DNA of 64,000 nt from Mycobacterium rhizamassiliense (GTDB lineage: Bacteria; Actinomycetota; Actinomycetes; Mycobacteriales; Mycobacteriaceae): assembly GCF_900157375.1 (NCBI RefSeq), contig NZ_LT721901.1, forward strand, positions 3,334,315 to 3,398,314, given 5' to 3'. The notes under the pieces are model-generated. The model saw only the letters and a list, made by a program, of their open reading frames with translations, made no database searches and was not told where the DNA came from. Shown here in pieces: positions 8,526-17,318 of the stretch. The stretch's first letter is position 1, and each line of letters starts with the position of its first letter. Position numbers and translations under genes: made by a program.

Positions 8526-9537
8526 GCGCCCACCGCGCGCCGGCCCAGTCCGGGTCGCTGGGCAGTGGGTCGGCCGGGCGAGAGCCCACCGATTCCCAAG
8601 CCGCCCCGGACAGGCCCTGAGCCGCGCGCTGCAGCGCCAGCGCGACGGCATCGCGGTAGCCGATCAGGCCGCCCGCGGGCGGCTCGATGACGGAGTCGAC
8701 GTCGGCGTTGCGCATCACCGCGTCGCATTCCAGCGACTCGATCAGCGGGCGCGCCAGCCCGGGCGGCATCGGGGTCACCGCCCCGATCCACAGGCTGGCG
8801 ATCGTCGGTGTCAGGAAGGGCAGCGCGATCAGGTGGCGCGGGTGCAGCCCGGCGACGTCGGCGTACACCCGCATCATGTCGCCGTACTCCAGCACGTCGG
8901 GCCCGCCGACGTCCCAGGTGCGCGACGACGGCACCGTCGCCGTCGCCGCCGCGGCCAGGTAGTGCAGCACGTCGGCGATCGCGATCGGCTGAATTCTGTT
9001 GTGCACCCACTTCGGTGTGGTCATCACGGGCAACCGATCGGTGAGATGGCGGATCATCTCGAACGACGCCGACCCTGAGCCGACGACCACGCCGGCCTGC
9101 AGCACCACCGCCTCTAGGCCCGAGTCGATCAGGGCTTCGCCCACCGCCCGGCGCGACTCGAGATGGGCCGAGAGGTGCTCGCCGTCCGGATGCAGCCCGG
9201 ACAGATACACCACCCGGCGCACCCCGGCGCGACGGGCGGCCGTCACGACGTTGCGGACGGAGCGATCCTCCTCGGCGGCGAAATTCTTCGCGGTTCCCAT
9301 CGAGTGGACCAGGTAGTAGACGACGTCGATTCCGTCGAACGCCTCGATCAGCGAATCGAGGTCGGCCAGGTCACCGCGCGCGACCTCCGCCCGGTCCCGC
9401 CACGGCACGTTCGCCAACTTGTCCGGGTTCCGGGCCAACGCGCGCACCCGGTGGCCTTCGTCGAGCAGCCGCTGCACCAACCGCGTTCCGATGTAACCGG
9501 TCGCCCCGGTCACCAGGGCATGAACCTGTCCCACCAC
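8488..9537 (-). CDS. NAD(P)-binding SDR/NmrA-like protein (paralogue of the 6706-7806 product)
   Basis: About 349 residues beginning with the Rossmann motif LVTGATGYIGTRL. It shares many blocks with the product of 6706-7806, for example DVVYYLVHSMG against DVLYYLVHAIG, and GVRRVVYLSG against GVRRIVYLGG. I chose GTG at 9537 because GGAGGGG lies 5 bases upstream; a TTG at 9540 is too close to that site. Its 3' end overlaps the end of the convergent CPBP gene. Function is unassigned beyond nucleotide binding. Confidence 0.75.
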   Translation of the reverse strand: MVGQVHALVTGATGYIGTRLVQRLLDEGHRVRALARNPDKLANVPWRDRAEVARGDLADLDSLIEAFDGIDVVYYLVHSMGTAKNFAAEEDRSVRNVVTAARRAGVRRVVYLSGLHPDGEHLSAHLESRRAVGEALIDSGLEAVVLQAGVVVGSGSASFEMIRHLTDRLPVMTTPKWVHNRIQPIAIADVLHYLAAAATATVPSSRTWDVGGPDVLEYGDMMRVYADVAGLHPRHLIALPFLTPTIASLWIGAVTPMPPGLARPLIESLECDAVMRNADVDSVIEPPAGGLIGYRDAVALALQRAAQGLSGAAWESVGSRPADPLPSDPDWAGARWALRRRTAAAAPAP

Positions 9538-9605
9538 CAAATCCCCTCCCGTGCTTGTCAGTCATTCGGAACCGACGCATAGAAGGATGGCCAATTCGGC
9601 GGGAG

Positions 9606-10427
9606 TTAAGCCTGCAGTTGATCGGTGAAGTTGGGAGTGCGCCGCTCCTGGAATGCCGTTGCGCCCTCCCTTAAGTCGTTCGACCGCAACAAAATGGACT
9701 GTCCGCGGTACTCCCGCTCCAAGGCGGCATCCAGCTCGGTCAGCGTGGCCGTATTGATCGCGTCTTTGGTTTTGGCGAAGGCGACCACTGGACCGGTCAG
9801 CAACGTCGAAATCACCTTGTCCACTTCGGCGTCGAAGTCGTCGGCCGGATAGACGGCGGTAACCAGGCCCGCGGACAACGCCTCGGCCGCCGGCAACCGC
9901 TCGGCGAGTATCGCCATGCGCATCGCACGGATCCGCCCGATCGCCGCCGCGACCAACGCCGACGCGCCACCGTCGGGCATCAACCCGATCTTGGTGAAGG
10001 CGAGCATGAAAAATGCTTTCTCAGAAGCCAATACGATGTCGCAGGCCAGTGCGATGGAAACACCGACGCCCGCCGCCGGTCCCTGAACGACGGCGACCGC
10101 CGGGTGCGGGAGCGCCGTGATGGCCCGGATCAGTCGGTTGACTTCGATGATGATTTCGTCCGGCGGGACTCCGCCGCTGCCGGACATGTCGTCGGCGCTA
10201 ATGCCGGCTCCCGAGCAGAAGCCTCGACCGGCGCCGCCCAGCCGCACCACCTTGACGTCTGGGTCGTTCGCGGCGCACTCGATCGCGTCGGCGAGCCCGC
10301 TGATCACCGGAGTCGTCAGGGAGTTCAGGCTGTCGGGGCGGTTGATCGTGACCGACAGCACGCCCTCGGCGAGCGTGACGTCGAGGCCTGCAACGGGAGC
10401 GAGCGTGGCGACTGCGGATTCCGGCAT
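9606..10427 (-). CDS. echA10: Enoyl-CoA hydratase/isomerase family protein, EchA10-like
   Basis: 273 residues of crotonase fold with the oxyanion segment FCSGAG. The usual hydratase glutamates are missing: the first site reads GPAAGVGVSIAL and the second IGLMPDGGAS. An Asp in an IGLxPDGG context is more typical of delta3-delta2-enoyl-CoA isomerases or PaaG-like enzymes, so isomerisation is more likely than hydration. The gene is divergent from mcr, as echA10 (Rv1142c) is in H37Rv, and the symbol rests on that synteny. The neighbouring echA11 seen in H37Rv is not present here. Confidence 0.8.
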   Translation of the reverse strand: MPESAVATLAPVAGLDVTLAEGVLSVTINRPDSLNSLTTPVISGLADAIECAANDPDVKVVRLGGAGRGFCSGAGISADDMSGSGGVPPDEIIIEVNRLIRAITALPHPAVAVVQGPAAGVGVSIALACDIVLASEKAFFMLAFTKIGLMPDGGASALVAAAIGRIRAMRMAILAERLPAAEALSAGLVTAVYPADDFDAEVDKVISTLLTGPVVAFAKTKDAINTATLTELDAALEREYRGQSILLRSNDLREGATAFQERRTPNFTDQLQA

Positions 10428-10527
10428 GGGCTCACCCTAGGTGACCGGGTTGCGCGGCCATTCCGCGCAGCTGCGAAGATGCCAACTGAGTTGACACGCG
10501 TCAGAGCAGACGAAAGGTCGGTGGGTC

Positions 10528-11610
10528 ATGGCGGGACCGCTCAAGGGACTGCGGGTAGTGGAGCTGGCCGGCATCGGGCCGGGGCCGCACGCGGCGATGA
10601 TTCTCGGGGATCTGGGCGCGGACGTGGTGCGCATCGATCGACCGTCGGTGAATCCCGTTGCCGCCGTGCGCGACAGCACCAACCGCAACCGGCGCATCGT
10701 GGCCGCGGATCTCAAATCCGACGAGGGCCGCAAGCTGGTGCTCGACCTGATCGCCAAGGCCGACGTCCTGATCGAGGGTTACCGTCCCGGCGTCACCGAG
10801 CGGCTGGGCCTCGGCCCCGCGGACTGCGCCAAGGTCAACGAGGGGCTGATCTACGCCCGGATGACCGGCTGGGGGCAGGAGGGCCCGCGCAGCCAGCAGG
10901 CCGGCCACGACATCAATTACATCTCGCTGAACGGCATCCTGCATTCCATCGGCCGGGTGAACGAGCGGCCGGTGCCGCCGCTGAACCTGACCGGCGACTT
11001 CGGTGGCGGCTCGATGTTCCTGCTCGTCGGCATCCTCGCCGCGCTATGGGAACGACAGACCTCCGGCAAGGGGCAGGTGGTGGACGCCGCCATGGTCGAC
11101 GGCTCCAGCGTGCTGTCCCAGATGATGTGGCAGTTCCGCGCCTCGGGCATGTGGACCGACGAGCGCGGCACCAACATGCTCGACGGCGGTGCGCCCTACT
11201 ACGACACCTACGAGTGCGCCGACGGACGCTACGTCTCGGTGGGTGCGATCGAGCCGCAGTTCTACGCGGCGATGCTGGCCGGGCTCGGCCTGGACGGCGC
11301 CGACCTGCCGGACCAGAACGACGCCAGTAGGTGGCCGGAGCTGCGGGCGGCCCTGACCGAGGCCTTCGCCGGCCACGACCGCGACCACTGGGCCAAGGTG
11401 TTCGCCCAGTCCGACGCCTGCGTGACCCCGGTGCTGGCGTTCGGCGAGGTGCAGACCGAGCCGCACAACACCGAGCGGGACACCTTCTACGAAATCGACG
11501 GCCACCTGCAGCCGCGGCCCGCGCCGCGGTTCTCCCGCACCGCGAACGACCTGCCCAGTCCTGCGGTGTCGGTGCCCGACGGCCAGGATGTGCTCAAGGA
11601 CTGGGTATAG
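10528..11610 (+). CDS. mcr: Alpha-methylacyl-CoA racemase
   Basis: 360 residues, the same length as M. tuberculosis MCR (Rv1143) and very similar throughout. It is a class III (CaiB-type) CoA-transferase-fold enzyme that interconverts 2R- and 2S-methylacyl-CoA, needed to degrade branched chains such as cholesterol side-chain or pristanoyl intermediates. The expected catalytic residues are present at about H127 (AGHDINY), D157 (TGDFGGG) and E242 (GAIEPQF). ATG at 10528 is preceded by a modest purine-rich site. Its neighbour downstream is an SDR dehydrogenase that could oxidise the next intermediate. Confidence 0.96.
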   Translation: MAGPLKGLRVVELAGIGPGPHAAMILGDLGADVVRIDRPSVNPVAAVRDSTNRNRRIVAADLKSDEGRKLVLDLIAKADVLIEGYRPGVTERLGLGPADCAKVNEGLIYARMTGWGQEGPRSQQAGHDINYISLNGILHSIGRVNERPVPPLNLTGDFGGGSMFLLVGILAALWERQTSGKGQVVDAAMVDGSSVLSQMMWQFRASGMWTDERGTNMLDGGAPYYDTYECADGRYVSVGAIEPQFYAAMLAGLGLDGADLPDQNDASRWPELRAALTEAFAGHDRDHWAKVFAQSDACVTPVLAFGEVQTEPHNTERDTFYEIDGHLQPRPAPRFSRTANDLPSPAVSVPDGQDVLKDWV

Positions 11611-11661
11611 TCCCGACCAACAGGTTGGTCGGCAGGATCGCAAGCAGGAAAGGACTCTTCG

Positions 11662-12414
11662 ATGGAGATCAAGGACGCCGTAGCAGTCGTCACCGGAGGA
11701 GCGTCGGGCCTGGGCCTGGCCACCACCAAGCGGCTGCTCGACCGCGGCGCGCAGGTGGTCGTGATCGACCTCCGCGGCGAGGAAGCGGTTCGCGAGCTGG
11801 GGGACCGTGCGCGCTTCGTCGAGGCCGACGTCACCGATGAGGCCGCCGTTGGCAAGGCGCTGGACGCCGCCGAGTCGATGGGCACGCTGCGCATCAACGT
11901 CAACTGCGCCGGCATCGGCAACGCCATCAAGACGCTGTCCAAGGACGGGCCCTTCCCGCTGGACGGCTTCAAGAAGGTGATCGGGGTCAACCTGATCGGC
12001 ACGTTCAACGTGCTGCGGCTGGCCGCCGAGCGCATCGCCAAGACCGACCCGGTCGGCGAGGAGCGCGGCGTCATCATCAACACCGCCTCGGTCGCCGCGT
12101 TCGAGGGCCAGATCGGTCAGGCCGCTTACTCGGCCTCCAAGGGTGGGGTCGTCGGGATGACGCTGCCGATCGCCCGCGACCTGTCGCGCGAATTCATCCG
12201 CGTGGTGACCATCGCGCCGGGGCTGTTCAAGACCCCGCTGCTGGGCTCGCTGCCCGAGGAGGCGCAGAAGTCCTTGGGCAAGCAGGTGCCGCACCCCGCC
12301 CGGTTGGGCGACCCCGACGAGTACGGCGCGCTGGCCGTGCACATCGTCGAGAACCCGATGATCAACGGCGAGGTCATCCGTCTCGACGGCGCCATCCGCA
12401 TGGCGCCGCGCTGA
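11662..12414 (+). CDS. SDR-family 3-hydroxyacyl-CoA dehydrogenase-like protein (Rv1144 homologue)
   Basis: 250 residues, classical SDR. The cofactor motif TGGASGLG lies at about residues 11-18, NCAG follows near residue 84, and the catalytic Ser and YSASK (YxxxK) are present. The sequence resembles human HSD17B10 (type 2 3-hydroxyacyl-CoA dehydrogenase). It follows mcr by 51 bases with a good GGAAAGGA upstream of ATG 11662, so the pair probably forms an operon for branched acyl-CoA breakdown. A strong hairpin terminator follows. Confidence 0.9.
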   Translation: MEIKDAVAVVTGGASGLGLATTKRLLDRGAQVVVIDLRGEEAVRELGDRARFVEADVTDEAAVGKALDAAESMGTLRINVNCAGIGNAIKTLSKDGPFPLDGFKKVIGVNLIGTFNVLRLAAERIAKTDPVGEERGVIINTASVAAFEGQIGQAAYSASKGGVVGMTLPIARDLSREFIRVVTIAPGLFKTPLLGSLPEEAQKSLGKQVPHPARLGDPDEYGALAVHIVENPMINGEVIRLDGAIRMAPR

Positions 12415-12430
12415 GCGCCGGACGACAAAA

Positions 12431-12460
12431 CGAAAGCCCCCGCCGTGGCGGGGGCTTTCG
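12431..12460. terminator. Rho-independent-like hairpin terminator
   Basis: Perfect 13-base stem: CGAAAGCCCCCGC (12431-12443) pairs with GCGGGGGCTTTCG (12448-12460) around a 4-base loop, followed by TTATTG on the plus strand and preceded by ACAAAA. It lies 16 bases after the SDR stop codon. It could act in both directions, also ending transcripts of any small gene on the minus strand. Confidence 0.85.
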
Positions 12461-12971
12461 TTATTGAGTCACGATCAGTGGGATCGACGGAACCATCGAC
12501 TGACTGCGGGTTCGGCCATGAGTAGCCGCGCGAGCATGCTCATGATCGGTCAGCTTGCCGTTTGCAGGGGGTGCCAGTCGTCGAGCTGCTCGGAGGTCTC
12601 ACCCTCGACCAACATGTCGCCGTGGTAGAGAGCCTCGAAGTCCGCCTTGATGACGTCTGCACTCGTGTCGTCGATCCACATGACACTGAGCGTAAGAGCA
12701 ACCATTAAGGAATCTTTGAGCCACGGTTCGGAAAATCGTGGCAATTTACTGGCGGGTAGGTTTCCCGCCGGTAATACGCGGATTTTCGGCCCTCGCGACG
12801 GTCCCGCGCGTCCCGTTGCGACCAGCGGTCAACTTCTTTGCTGGCCGCATTGAACCATTCGGGCGCACGCCTCGTACCTGCAGAGAAACTGTTTGACACC
12901 TGTAAGAAAGCGCTGATAGGTTCCCGCGGGGCGGCGCCAGCCGGTGGCCGCCACCGGGGGAGGACGCAACT
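12461..12971. other. Gene-poor interval before mmpL13
   Basis: About 510 bases with no long gene. The minus strand carries a possible 43-codon frame (12550-12681, listed separately) and, 6 bases after it, a 22-codon ATG frame (12475-12543) with an Arg-rich end; neither has a clear ribosome site. The right part must hold the mmpL13 promoter; GGGGGAGGA lies 6-14 bases before its ATG. I see no repeat or RNA gene. Confidence 0.5.
12550..12681 (-). CDS. Possible 43-residue acidic small protein
   Basis: The peptide from ATG 12681 begins MWIDDTSADVIKADFEAL and ends in HPLQTAS. It is acidic and of ordinary amino-acid composition, unlike the Arg/Ala/Gly-rich reading of shadow frames in this GC-rich DNA, so it may be real. 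No GGAGG-type site precedes it; an in-frame ATG at 12705 and a TTG at 12744 are other possible starts. I do not recognise the family. Confidence 0.4.
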   Translation of the reverse strand: MWIDDTSADVIKADFEALYHGDMLVEGETSEQLDDWHPLQTAS

Positions 12972-15308
12972 ATGTTGTTGCAACGGATCGCTCGACTGGC
13001 CATCGCCGCACCGCGTCGAATCCTTGCCGTGGGCGTGTTGGTCTTCATCGCCGCCGCGGTCTTCGGTATCCCCGTCGCCAAGAGCCTGGCACCGGGCGGC
13101 TTCCAAGATCCCCAGTCCGAGTCCGCGCGGGCCATCTCGGTCCTCAGCGACAAGTTCGGGCAGAGCGGCCAGCAGCTGCTGCTCCTGGTGACCGCGCCCG
13201 GCGGCGCCACCAGCGACCAAGCCCGCGCCGTGGGCACCGACCTCGTCGCGGGGTTGCAACACTCACCGCTTGTCTACAACGCGACCTCGCCGTGGACCCG
13301 GCCCGTTCCGCTCGCCCCGGGGGCTTCGGACGACCTGGTCACCAAGGACGGCAAGTCGGGGTTGATCGTCGTCAACCTCAAGGGCGGCGAGAACAACGCG
13401 CAGAACAACGCGCAGACCCTGGCGGACCAATTCGGCCACGACCGTGACGGCGTCACCGTCCGCGCCGGCGGCTCCGCGATGGAGTACGCCCAGATCAACA
13501 CGCAGAACCAGGACGACCTGTTGGTCATGGAGATGATCGCGCTCCCGCTGAGCTTCCTGGTGCTGATCTGGGTATTCGGTGGGCTGCTGGCCGCGGCGCT
13601 GCCGATGGCCCTCGGTGCGCTGGCGGTCGTGGGCTCCATGTCGGTGCTGCGGTTGTTCACGTTCACCACCGAGGTGTCGGTCTTCGCGCTGAACCTGAGC
13701 ACCGCGCTGAGCCTGGCCCTGGCCATCGACTACACGCTGTTGATCGTGAGCCGCTACCGCGACGAGCTGGCCGAGGGCAGCGATCGGGAAGAGGCGCTGA
13801 TCCGAACCATGGCGACCTCGGGTCGCACCGTGCTGTTCTCCGCGATCACCGTCGCGTTGTCGATGTCGGCGACGGCGCTGTTCCCGATGTACTTCCTGAA
13901 GTCGTTCGCCTACGCCGGCGTGGCCACGGTGGCCTTCGTCGCGGTCGCGTCCATCGTGCTCACCCCCGCTGCGATCGCGCTGCTGGGCCCGCGGCTCGAC
14001 TCGCTGAACGTGCGCAGGCTGGGGCGGCGGCTGCTGGGCCGCTCCGAGCCGGTGCACAAACCCGTCGAGCAGCTGTTCTGGTACCGGTCCAGCAAGTTCG
14101 TGATGCGGCACTGGGCGGCGACCGGCCTGGTCGTGGTCACGCTGCTGGTGCTGCTCGGGCTGCCGTTCACCTCGGTGAAGTGGGGCTTCCCGGACGACCG
14201 GGTGTTGCCGCCGTCGACGTCCTCGCATCAGGTCGGCGACCAGATGCGCGAAAACTTCGTGCACGACTTCGCGACGTCGGTGCCGGTCGTCGTTCCCGAC
14301 GCCGGCGGCCTGAGCCCGGCGGATCTCGACAAGTACGCGGCCGACCTGTCGCGGGTCCCCGACGTGTCGGCGGTATCGGCGCCGGGCGGGACCTTCGTCG
14401 GCGGAAACCGGGTGGGGCCCCCGGCGGCGGCCACCGGATTGGCCGACGGCAGCGCCTTCGTGACGGTGGGCAGCACCGCGACGCTGTTCTCGCAGGCCTC
14501 CGACACTCAGCTCAAACGCCTGCACCAGGTGGCCGGGCCGGGTGGCCGATCCGTTGAGATGGCCGGTATCGCGCAGGTCAACCGCGACAGCGTCGACGCC
14601 GTGACCGACCGGCTGCCGCTGGTGCTCGGCGTGATGGCCGTCATCACGTTCGTGCTGCTGTTCCTGCTCACCGGCAGCGTGCTGCTGCCCGTCAAGGCGC
14701 TGCTGTGCAACGTCTTGTCCCTGACCGCCGCGTTCGGCGCGCTGGTGTGGATCTTCCAGGACGGACATCTCGGTGCGCTGGGCACCACGCCGAGCGGCAC
14801 GCTGGTGGCCAACATGCCGGTGCTGCTGTTCTGCATCGCGTTCGGCCTGTCGATGGACTACGAGGTTTTCCTGCTCGCCCGCATCCGCGAGTACTGGCTG
14901 CGCTACCGGCCGGCGAATGCGATCGCCAAGCAAGCGCACGCCGCCAACGACGAGGCCGTCGCGCACGGCGTCGCGCGCACCGGCCGGGTCATCACCGCGG
15001 CGGCACTGGTGATGTCGATGTCGTTCGCCGCGCTGATCGCCGCGCACGTGTCGTTCATGCGGATGTTCGGCCTGGGCCTGACGCTGGCGGTGTTCGCCGA
15101 CGCCACGCTGGTGCGAATGGTCGTGGTCCCGGCGTTCATGCACGTGATGGGCCGATGGAATTGGTGGGCGCCCAAGCCGCTGGTCTGGATACACGATCGG
15201 TTCGGCATCGAAGAAGGCGAACCCGTCGAACCGATCAGCCCCGTCGAGATTTCACTGAAGCACGACGACGACGAACCGATCGGCGAGCCGGTACCGCAGA
15301 TCTTCTGA
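12972..15308 (+). CDS. mmpL13: MmpL13 RND-superfamily membrane transporter, intact
   Basis: 778 residues of MmpL architecture: a membrane segment at about 15-37, an extracytoplasmic domain, a five- to six-helix membrane block, a second extracytoplasmic domain and a final membrane block, with LSTALSLALAIDYTLL and FGLSMDYEVFL containing the intramembrane Asp-Tyr pairs used for proton coupling. Such proteins export lipids across the inner membrane; the cargo of MmpL13 is unknown. H37Rv has two adjoining pieces, mmpL13a and mmpL13b (Rv1145-Rv1146); here one frame covers both. ATG 12972 has GGGGGAGGA just upstream. Confidence 0.93.
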   Translation: MLLQRIARLAIAAPRRILAVGVLVFIAAAVFGIPVAKSLAPGGFQDPQSESARAISVLSDKFGQSGQQLLLLVTAPGGATSDQARAVGTDLVAGLQHSPLVYNATSPWTRPVPLAPGASDDLVTKDGKSGLIVVNLKGGENNAQNNAQTLADQFGHDRDGVTVRAGGSAMEYAQINTQNQDDLLVMEMIALPLSFLVLIWVFGGLLAAALPMALGALAVVGSMSVLRLFTFTTEVSVFALNLSTALSLALAIDYTLLIVSRYRDELAEGSDREEALIRTMATSGRTVLFSAITVALSMSATALFPMYFLKSFAYAGVATVAFVAVASIVLTPAAIALLGPRLDSLNVRRLGRRLLGRSEPVHKPVEQLFWYRSSKFVMRHWAATGLVVVTLLVLLGLPFTSVKWGFPDDRVLPPSTSSHQVGDQMRENFVHDFATSVPVVVPDAGGLSPADLDKYAADLSRVPDVSAVSAPGGTFVGGNRVGPPAAATGLADGSAFVTVGSTATLFSQASDTQLKRLHQVAGPGGRSVEMAGIAQVNRDSVDAVTDRLPLVLGVMAVITFVLLFLLTGSVLLPVKALLCNVLSLTAAFGALVWIFQDGHLGALGTTPSGTLVANMPVLLFCIAFGLSMDYEVFLLARIREYWLRYRPANAIAKQAHAANDEAVAHGVARTGRVITAAALVMSMSFAALIAAHVSFMRMFGLGLTLAVFADATLVRMVVVPAFMHVMGRWNWWAPKPLVWIHDRFGIEEGEPVEPISPVEISLKHDDDEPIGEPVPQIF

Positions 15309-15466
15309 CAAAAAAACCGCTCCTGGCATTCAGGATTTGTCGATAAGGTTGTGGTGTCCGGTCTTGAGTGGACGCGTGCTGACCGGTTCCGCTGGTTTCA
15401 CGCGATGCCTGGTGGGGGCCGGGCTGAGCTCACAGAGCCACACTGATCTGCTAAGGAGTCTCGGGT

Positions 15467-16120
15467 ATGACGCGGGGGGCGGTTTACGCGGCTCAGAGGG
15501 TCGACCACCCATTCTTCGCTCGGGTGTGGCCGGTTGCCGTCAACCACGAAGCCCTATCGGTTCGCCGTCTTCGGGAGGAGAATCTGGCCGGGCTGACCGG
15601 CCGCGTGCTGGAAGTCGGCGCGGGCATCGGAACGAACTTCGACCTCTACCCCGATTCCGTCGAGCAGGTGATCGCCATCGAGCCCGAACCGCGCCTGGCC
15701 GCCCGGGCCCGCGCCGCGGCCGCGGCCGCCCCGGTTCCGGTCCAGGTGATCGGTGCGACGGCGGAGGGGTTCCGCTGCGATGAGCTGTTCGACGCGGTGG
15801 TGTGCTCGCTGGTCCTGTGCTCGGTGGACGACCCGGTAGGCGTGCTGAGCGACCTGATGTCGTTTCTTCCTCCGGGCGGGCAGCTGCGCTACCTCGAGCA
15901 CGTCGCCAGCCCAGGCGCGCGGGGCCGGTTGCAGCGGTTCGCCGACGCGACGGTGTGGCCGGCGCTGCTGGGCAATTGCCACACCCACCGTGATACCGAG
16001 CGCCTGATCGCCGAGGCCGGCTTCGAGGTGCAGGCCACCCGGCGCGAACGCACGCTGCCCCTCTGGTCGATCCGGCCGGTGGTATCCGACTTGGCAATCG
16101 GCCGGGCCCGCAGGCCCTAG
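15467..16120 (+). CDS. Class I SAM-dependent methyltransferase (Rv1147 homologue)
   Basis: 217 residues. Motif I VLEVGAGIGTNFDLYP binds S-adenosylmethionine, and an acidic residue at the end of the next strand (IEPE) should hold the ribose. The overall pattern resembles small phospholipid N-methyltransferases or UbiE-like enzymes, but the substrate is unknown. ATG 15467 is preceded by AAGGAG at good spacing. The order mmpL13, methyltransferase, sirtuin matches H37Rv except that the REP13E12 repeat and transposases between Rv1147 and Rv1151c are absent. Confidence 0.85.
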   Translation: MTRGAVYAAQRVDHPFFARVWPVAVNHEALSVRRLREENLAGLTGRVLEVGAGIGTNFDLYPDSVEQVIAIEPEPRLAARARAAAAAAPVPVQVIGATAEGFRCDELFDAVVCSLVLCSVDDPVGVLSDLMSFLPPGGQLRYLEHVASPGARGRLQRFADATVWPALLGNCHTHRDTERLIAEAGFEVQATRRERTLPLWSIRPVVSDLAIGRARRP

Positions 16121-16123
16121 GCC

Positions 16124-16840
16124 CTACTTCAGCAGGGCGGGCAGCCGCTGCAGCAGACCCGGCAGCGCTTGGCTGGCGGATTCCCGGATGCTGATCGTGG
16201 CGCTTGCGGACAGCGGGGTGGGCTCGGGATTGACCTCGATCACGGCCGCGCCGCTGGCCAGCGCCAGGTCGGGCAGGCCGGCCGCCGGGTAGACGATGGC
16301 CGAGGTACCCACCACCACCATCACGTCGGCCGCGCGGGTCGCCTCCACGGCACGCTGCCACGGCCCGTCGGGCAACGGCTCGCCGAACCAGACGATGTCG
16401 GGCCGGATCAGGCCGCCACACCGTTGGCACACCGGGGGTTCTACCTCCAGCGCGGGCTCGGGCATCGCGGGCAGCGGCTCGTTGTAGGCCAAACCGCAAC
16501 TGGCGCAGCAGAATTCGAAGAGGCTGCCGTGTAGGTGGTGCACGGGGGAGCTACCGGCCCGCTCATGCAGGTCGTCGACGTTCTGGGTGATGACGCTGAC
16601 CTCGACGTCGGCCTGCCATGCGGCGATCGCGCGGTGCCCGTCGTTGGGTTCGACGGTGGACACCAGGTAGTGACGCCACAGGTACCACCCCCACACCCGT
16701 TCCGGGTTGTCGCGCCAGCCCTGTGTGCTGGACAGTTCGTAGGGGTCGAAGCGGGCCCACAGTCCGTTCTTGTCGTCGCGAAACGTCGGCACGCCGCTTT
16801 CCGCGGAGATCCCCGCGCCGCTGAGTACCGCCACCCGCAT
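16124..16840 (-). CDS. cobB: NAD-dependent protein deacylase (sirtuin, CobB/SIRT5 type)
   Basis: 238 residues, matching Rv1151c in length. Motifs in order: [15 protein letters not shown] (about 8-22) for NAD binding, [12 protein letters not shown] (85-96), catalytic His in HLHGS (H104), and two zinc pairs CASC (112-115) and CQRC (138-141). Y53 and R56 in WYLWR form the Y-x-x-R pair that in SIRT5 and CobB recognises succinyl and malonyl lysine, so desuccinylation as well as deacetylation is predicted. It acts in the cytosol on metabolic enzymes. It lies 46 bases from the divergent GntR gene. Confidence 0.92.
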   Translation of the reverse strand: MRVAVLSGAGISAESGVPTFRDDKNGLWARFDPYELSSTQGWRDNPERVWGWYLWRHYLVSTVEPNDGHRAIAAWQADVEVSVITQNVDDLHERAGSSPVHHLHGSLFEFCCASCGLAYNEPLPAMPEPALEVEPPVCQRCGGLIRPDIVWFGEPLPDGPWQRAVEATRAADVMVVVGTSAIVYPAAGLPDLALASGAAVIEVNPEPTPLSASATISIRESASQALPGLLQRLPALLK

Positions 16841-16886
16841 TGCTCAAACATAGTCGGGCCCGCGCGAGCTGGGTGATACTGGATAC

Positions 16887-17318
16887 GTGGAGCTGCGCGA
16901 TTGGCTACGGGTCGACACCAAAGCGGGCAAGCCGCTGTTCGATCAACTCCGAACGCAGGTGATCGACGGGGTCCGGGCCGGCGCGCTGCCGCCCGGCAGC
17001 CGGCTGCCCACGGTGCGCGACCTGGCCGGGCAGTTGGGCGTCGCGGCCAACACCGTGGCTCGCGCCTACCGCGAGTTGGAATCCGCGGCGATCGTCGAAA
17101 CGCGCGGGCGCTTCGGCACTTTCATCTCCCGCTTCGATCCGACCGACGCCGCGATGGCGGCCGCGGCCAAGGAATACGTGGAAGTGGCGAAAGCGCTTGG
17201 CCTGACGAAGTCGGACGCGATGCGCTACTCACCAACGTGCCCGACGAGTGAGAACCGGCGTCAGCCGAACTCCAGCATCGTCACGGTCGGACGCACCGGC
17301 TCGAAGAACGGCGTGTGA
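16887..17318 (+). CDS. GntR-family (YtrA-like) transcriptional regulator with apparent 3' frameshift
   Basis: 143 residues as read. The first about 114 form a complete short GntR regulator: helix-turn-helix with [26 protein letters not shown] (about 41-66) and a short effector tail, as in Rv1152. After TAC at 17226-17228 the reading becomes unnatural and runs 58 bases into the convergent methyltransferase gene. Adding one base there would give LTNVPDE and stop at 17249-17251, making 121 residues, the length I recall for Rv1152, and ending 10 bases before the next gene. A one-base deletion or a base-call error is likely. The DNA-binding part is intact. Confidence 0.85.
   Translation: MELRDWLRVDTKAGKPLFDQLRTQVIDGVRAGALPPGSRLPTVRDLAGQLGVAANTVARAYRELESAAIVETRGRFGTFISRFDPTDAAMAAAAKEYVEVAKALGLTKSDAMRYSPTCPTSENRRQPNSSIVTVGRTGSKNGV

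Noticed and set aside
13263..15194. Open frame of 643 codons antisense to mmpL13
   Set aside because: Rich in Arg, Gln and His with no hydrophobic pattern or motif; explained by codon bias of mmpL13.
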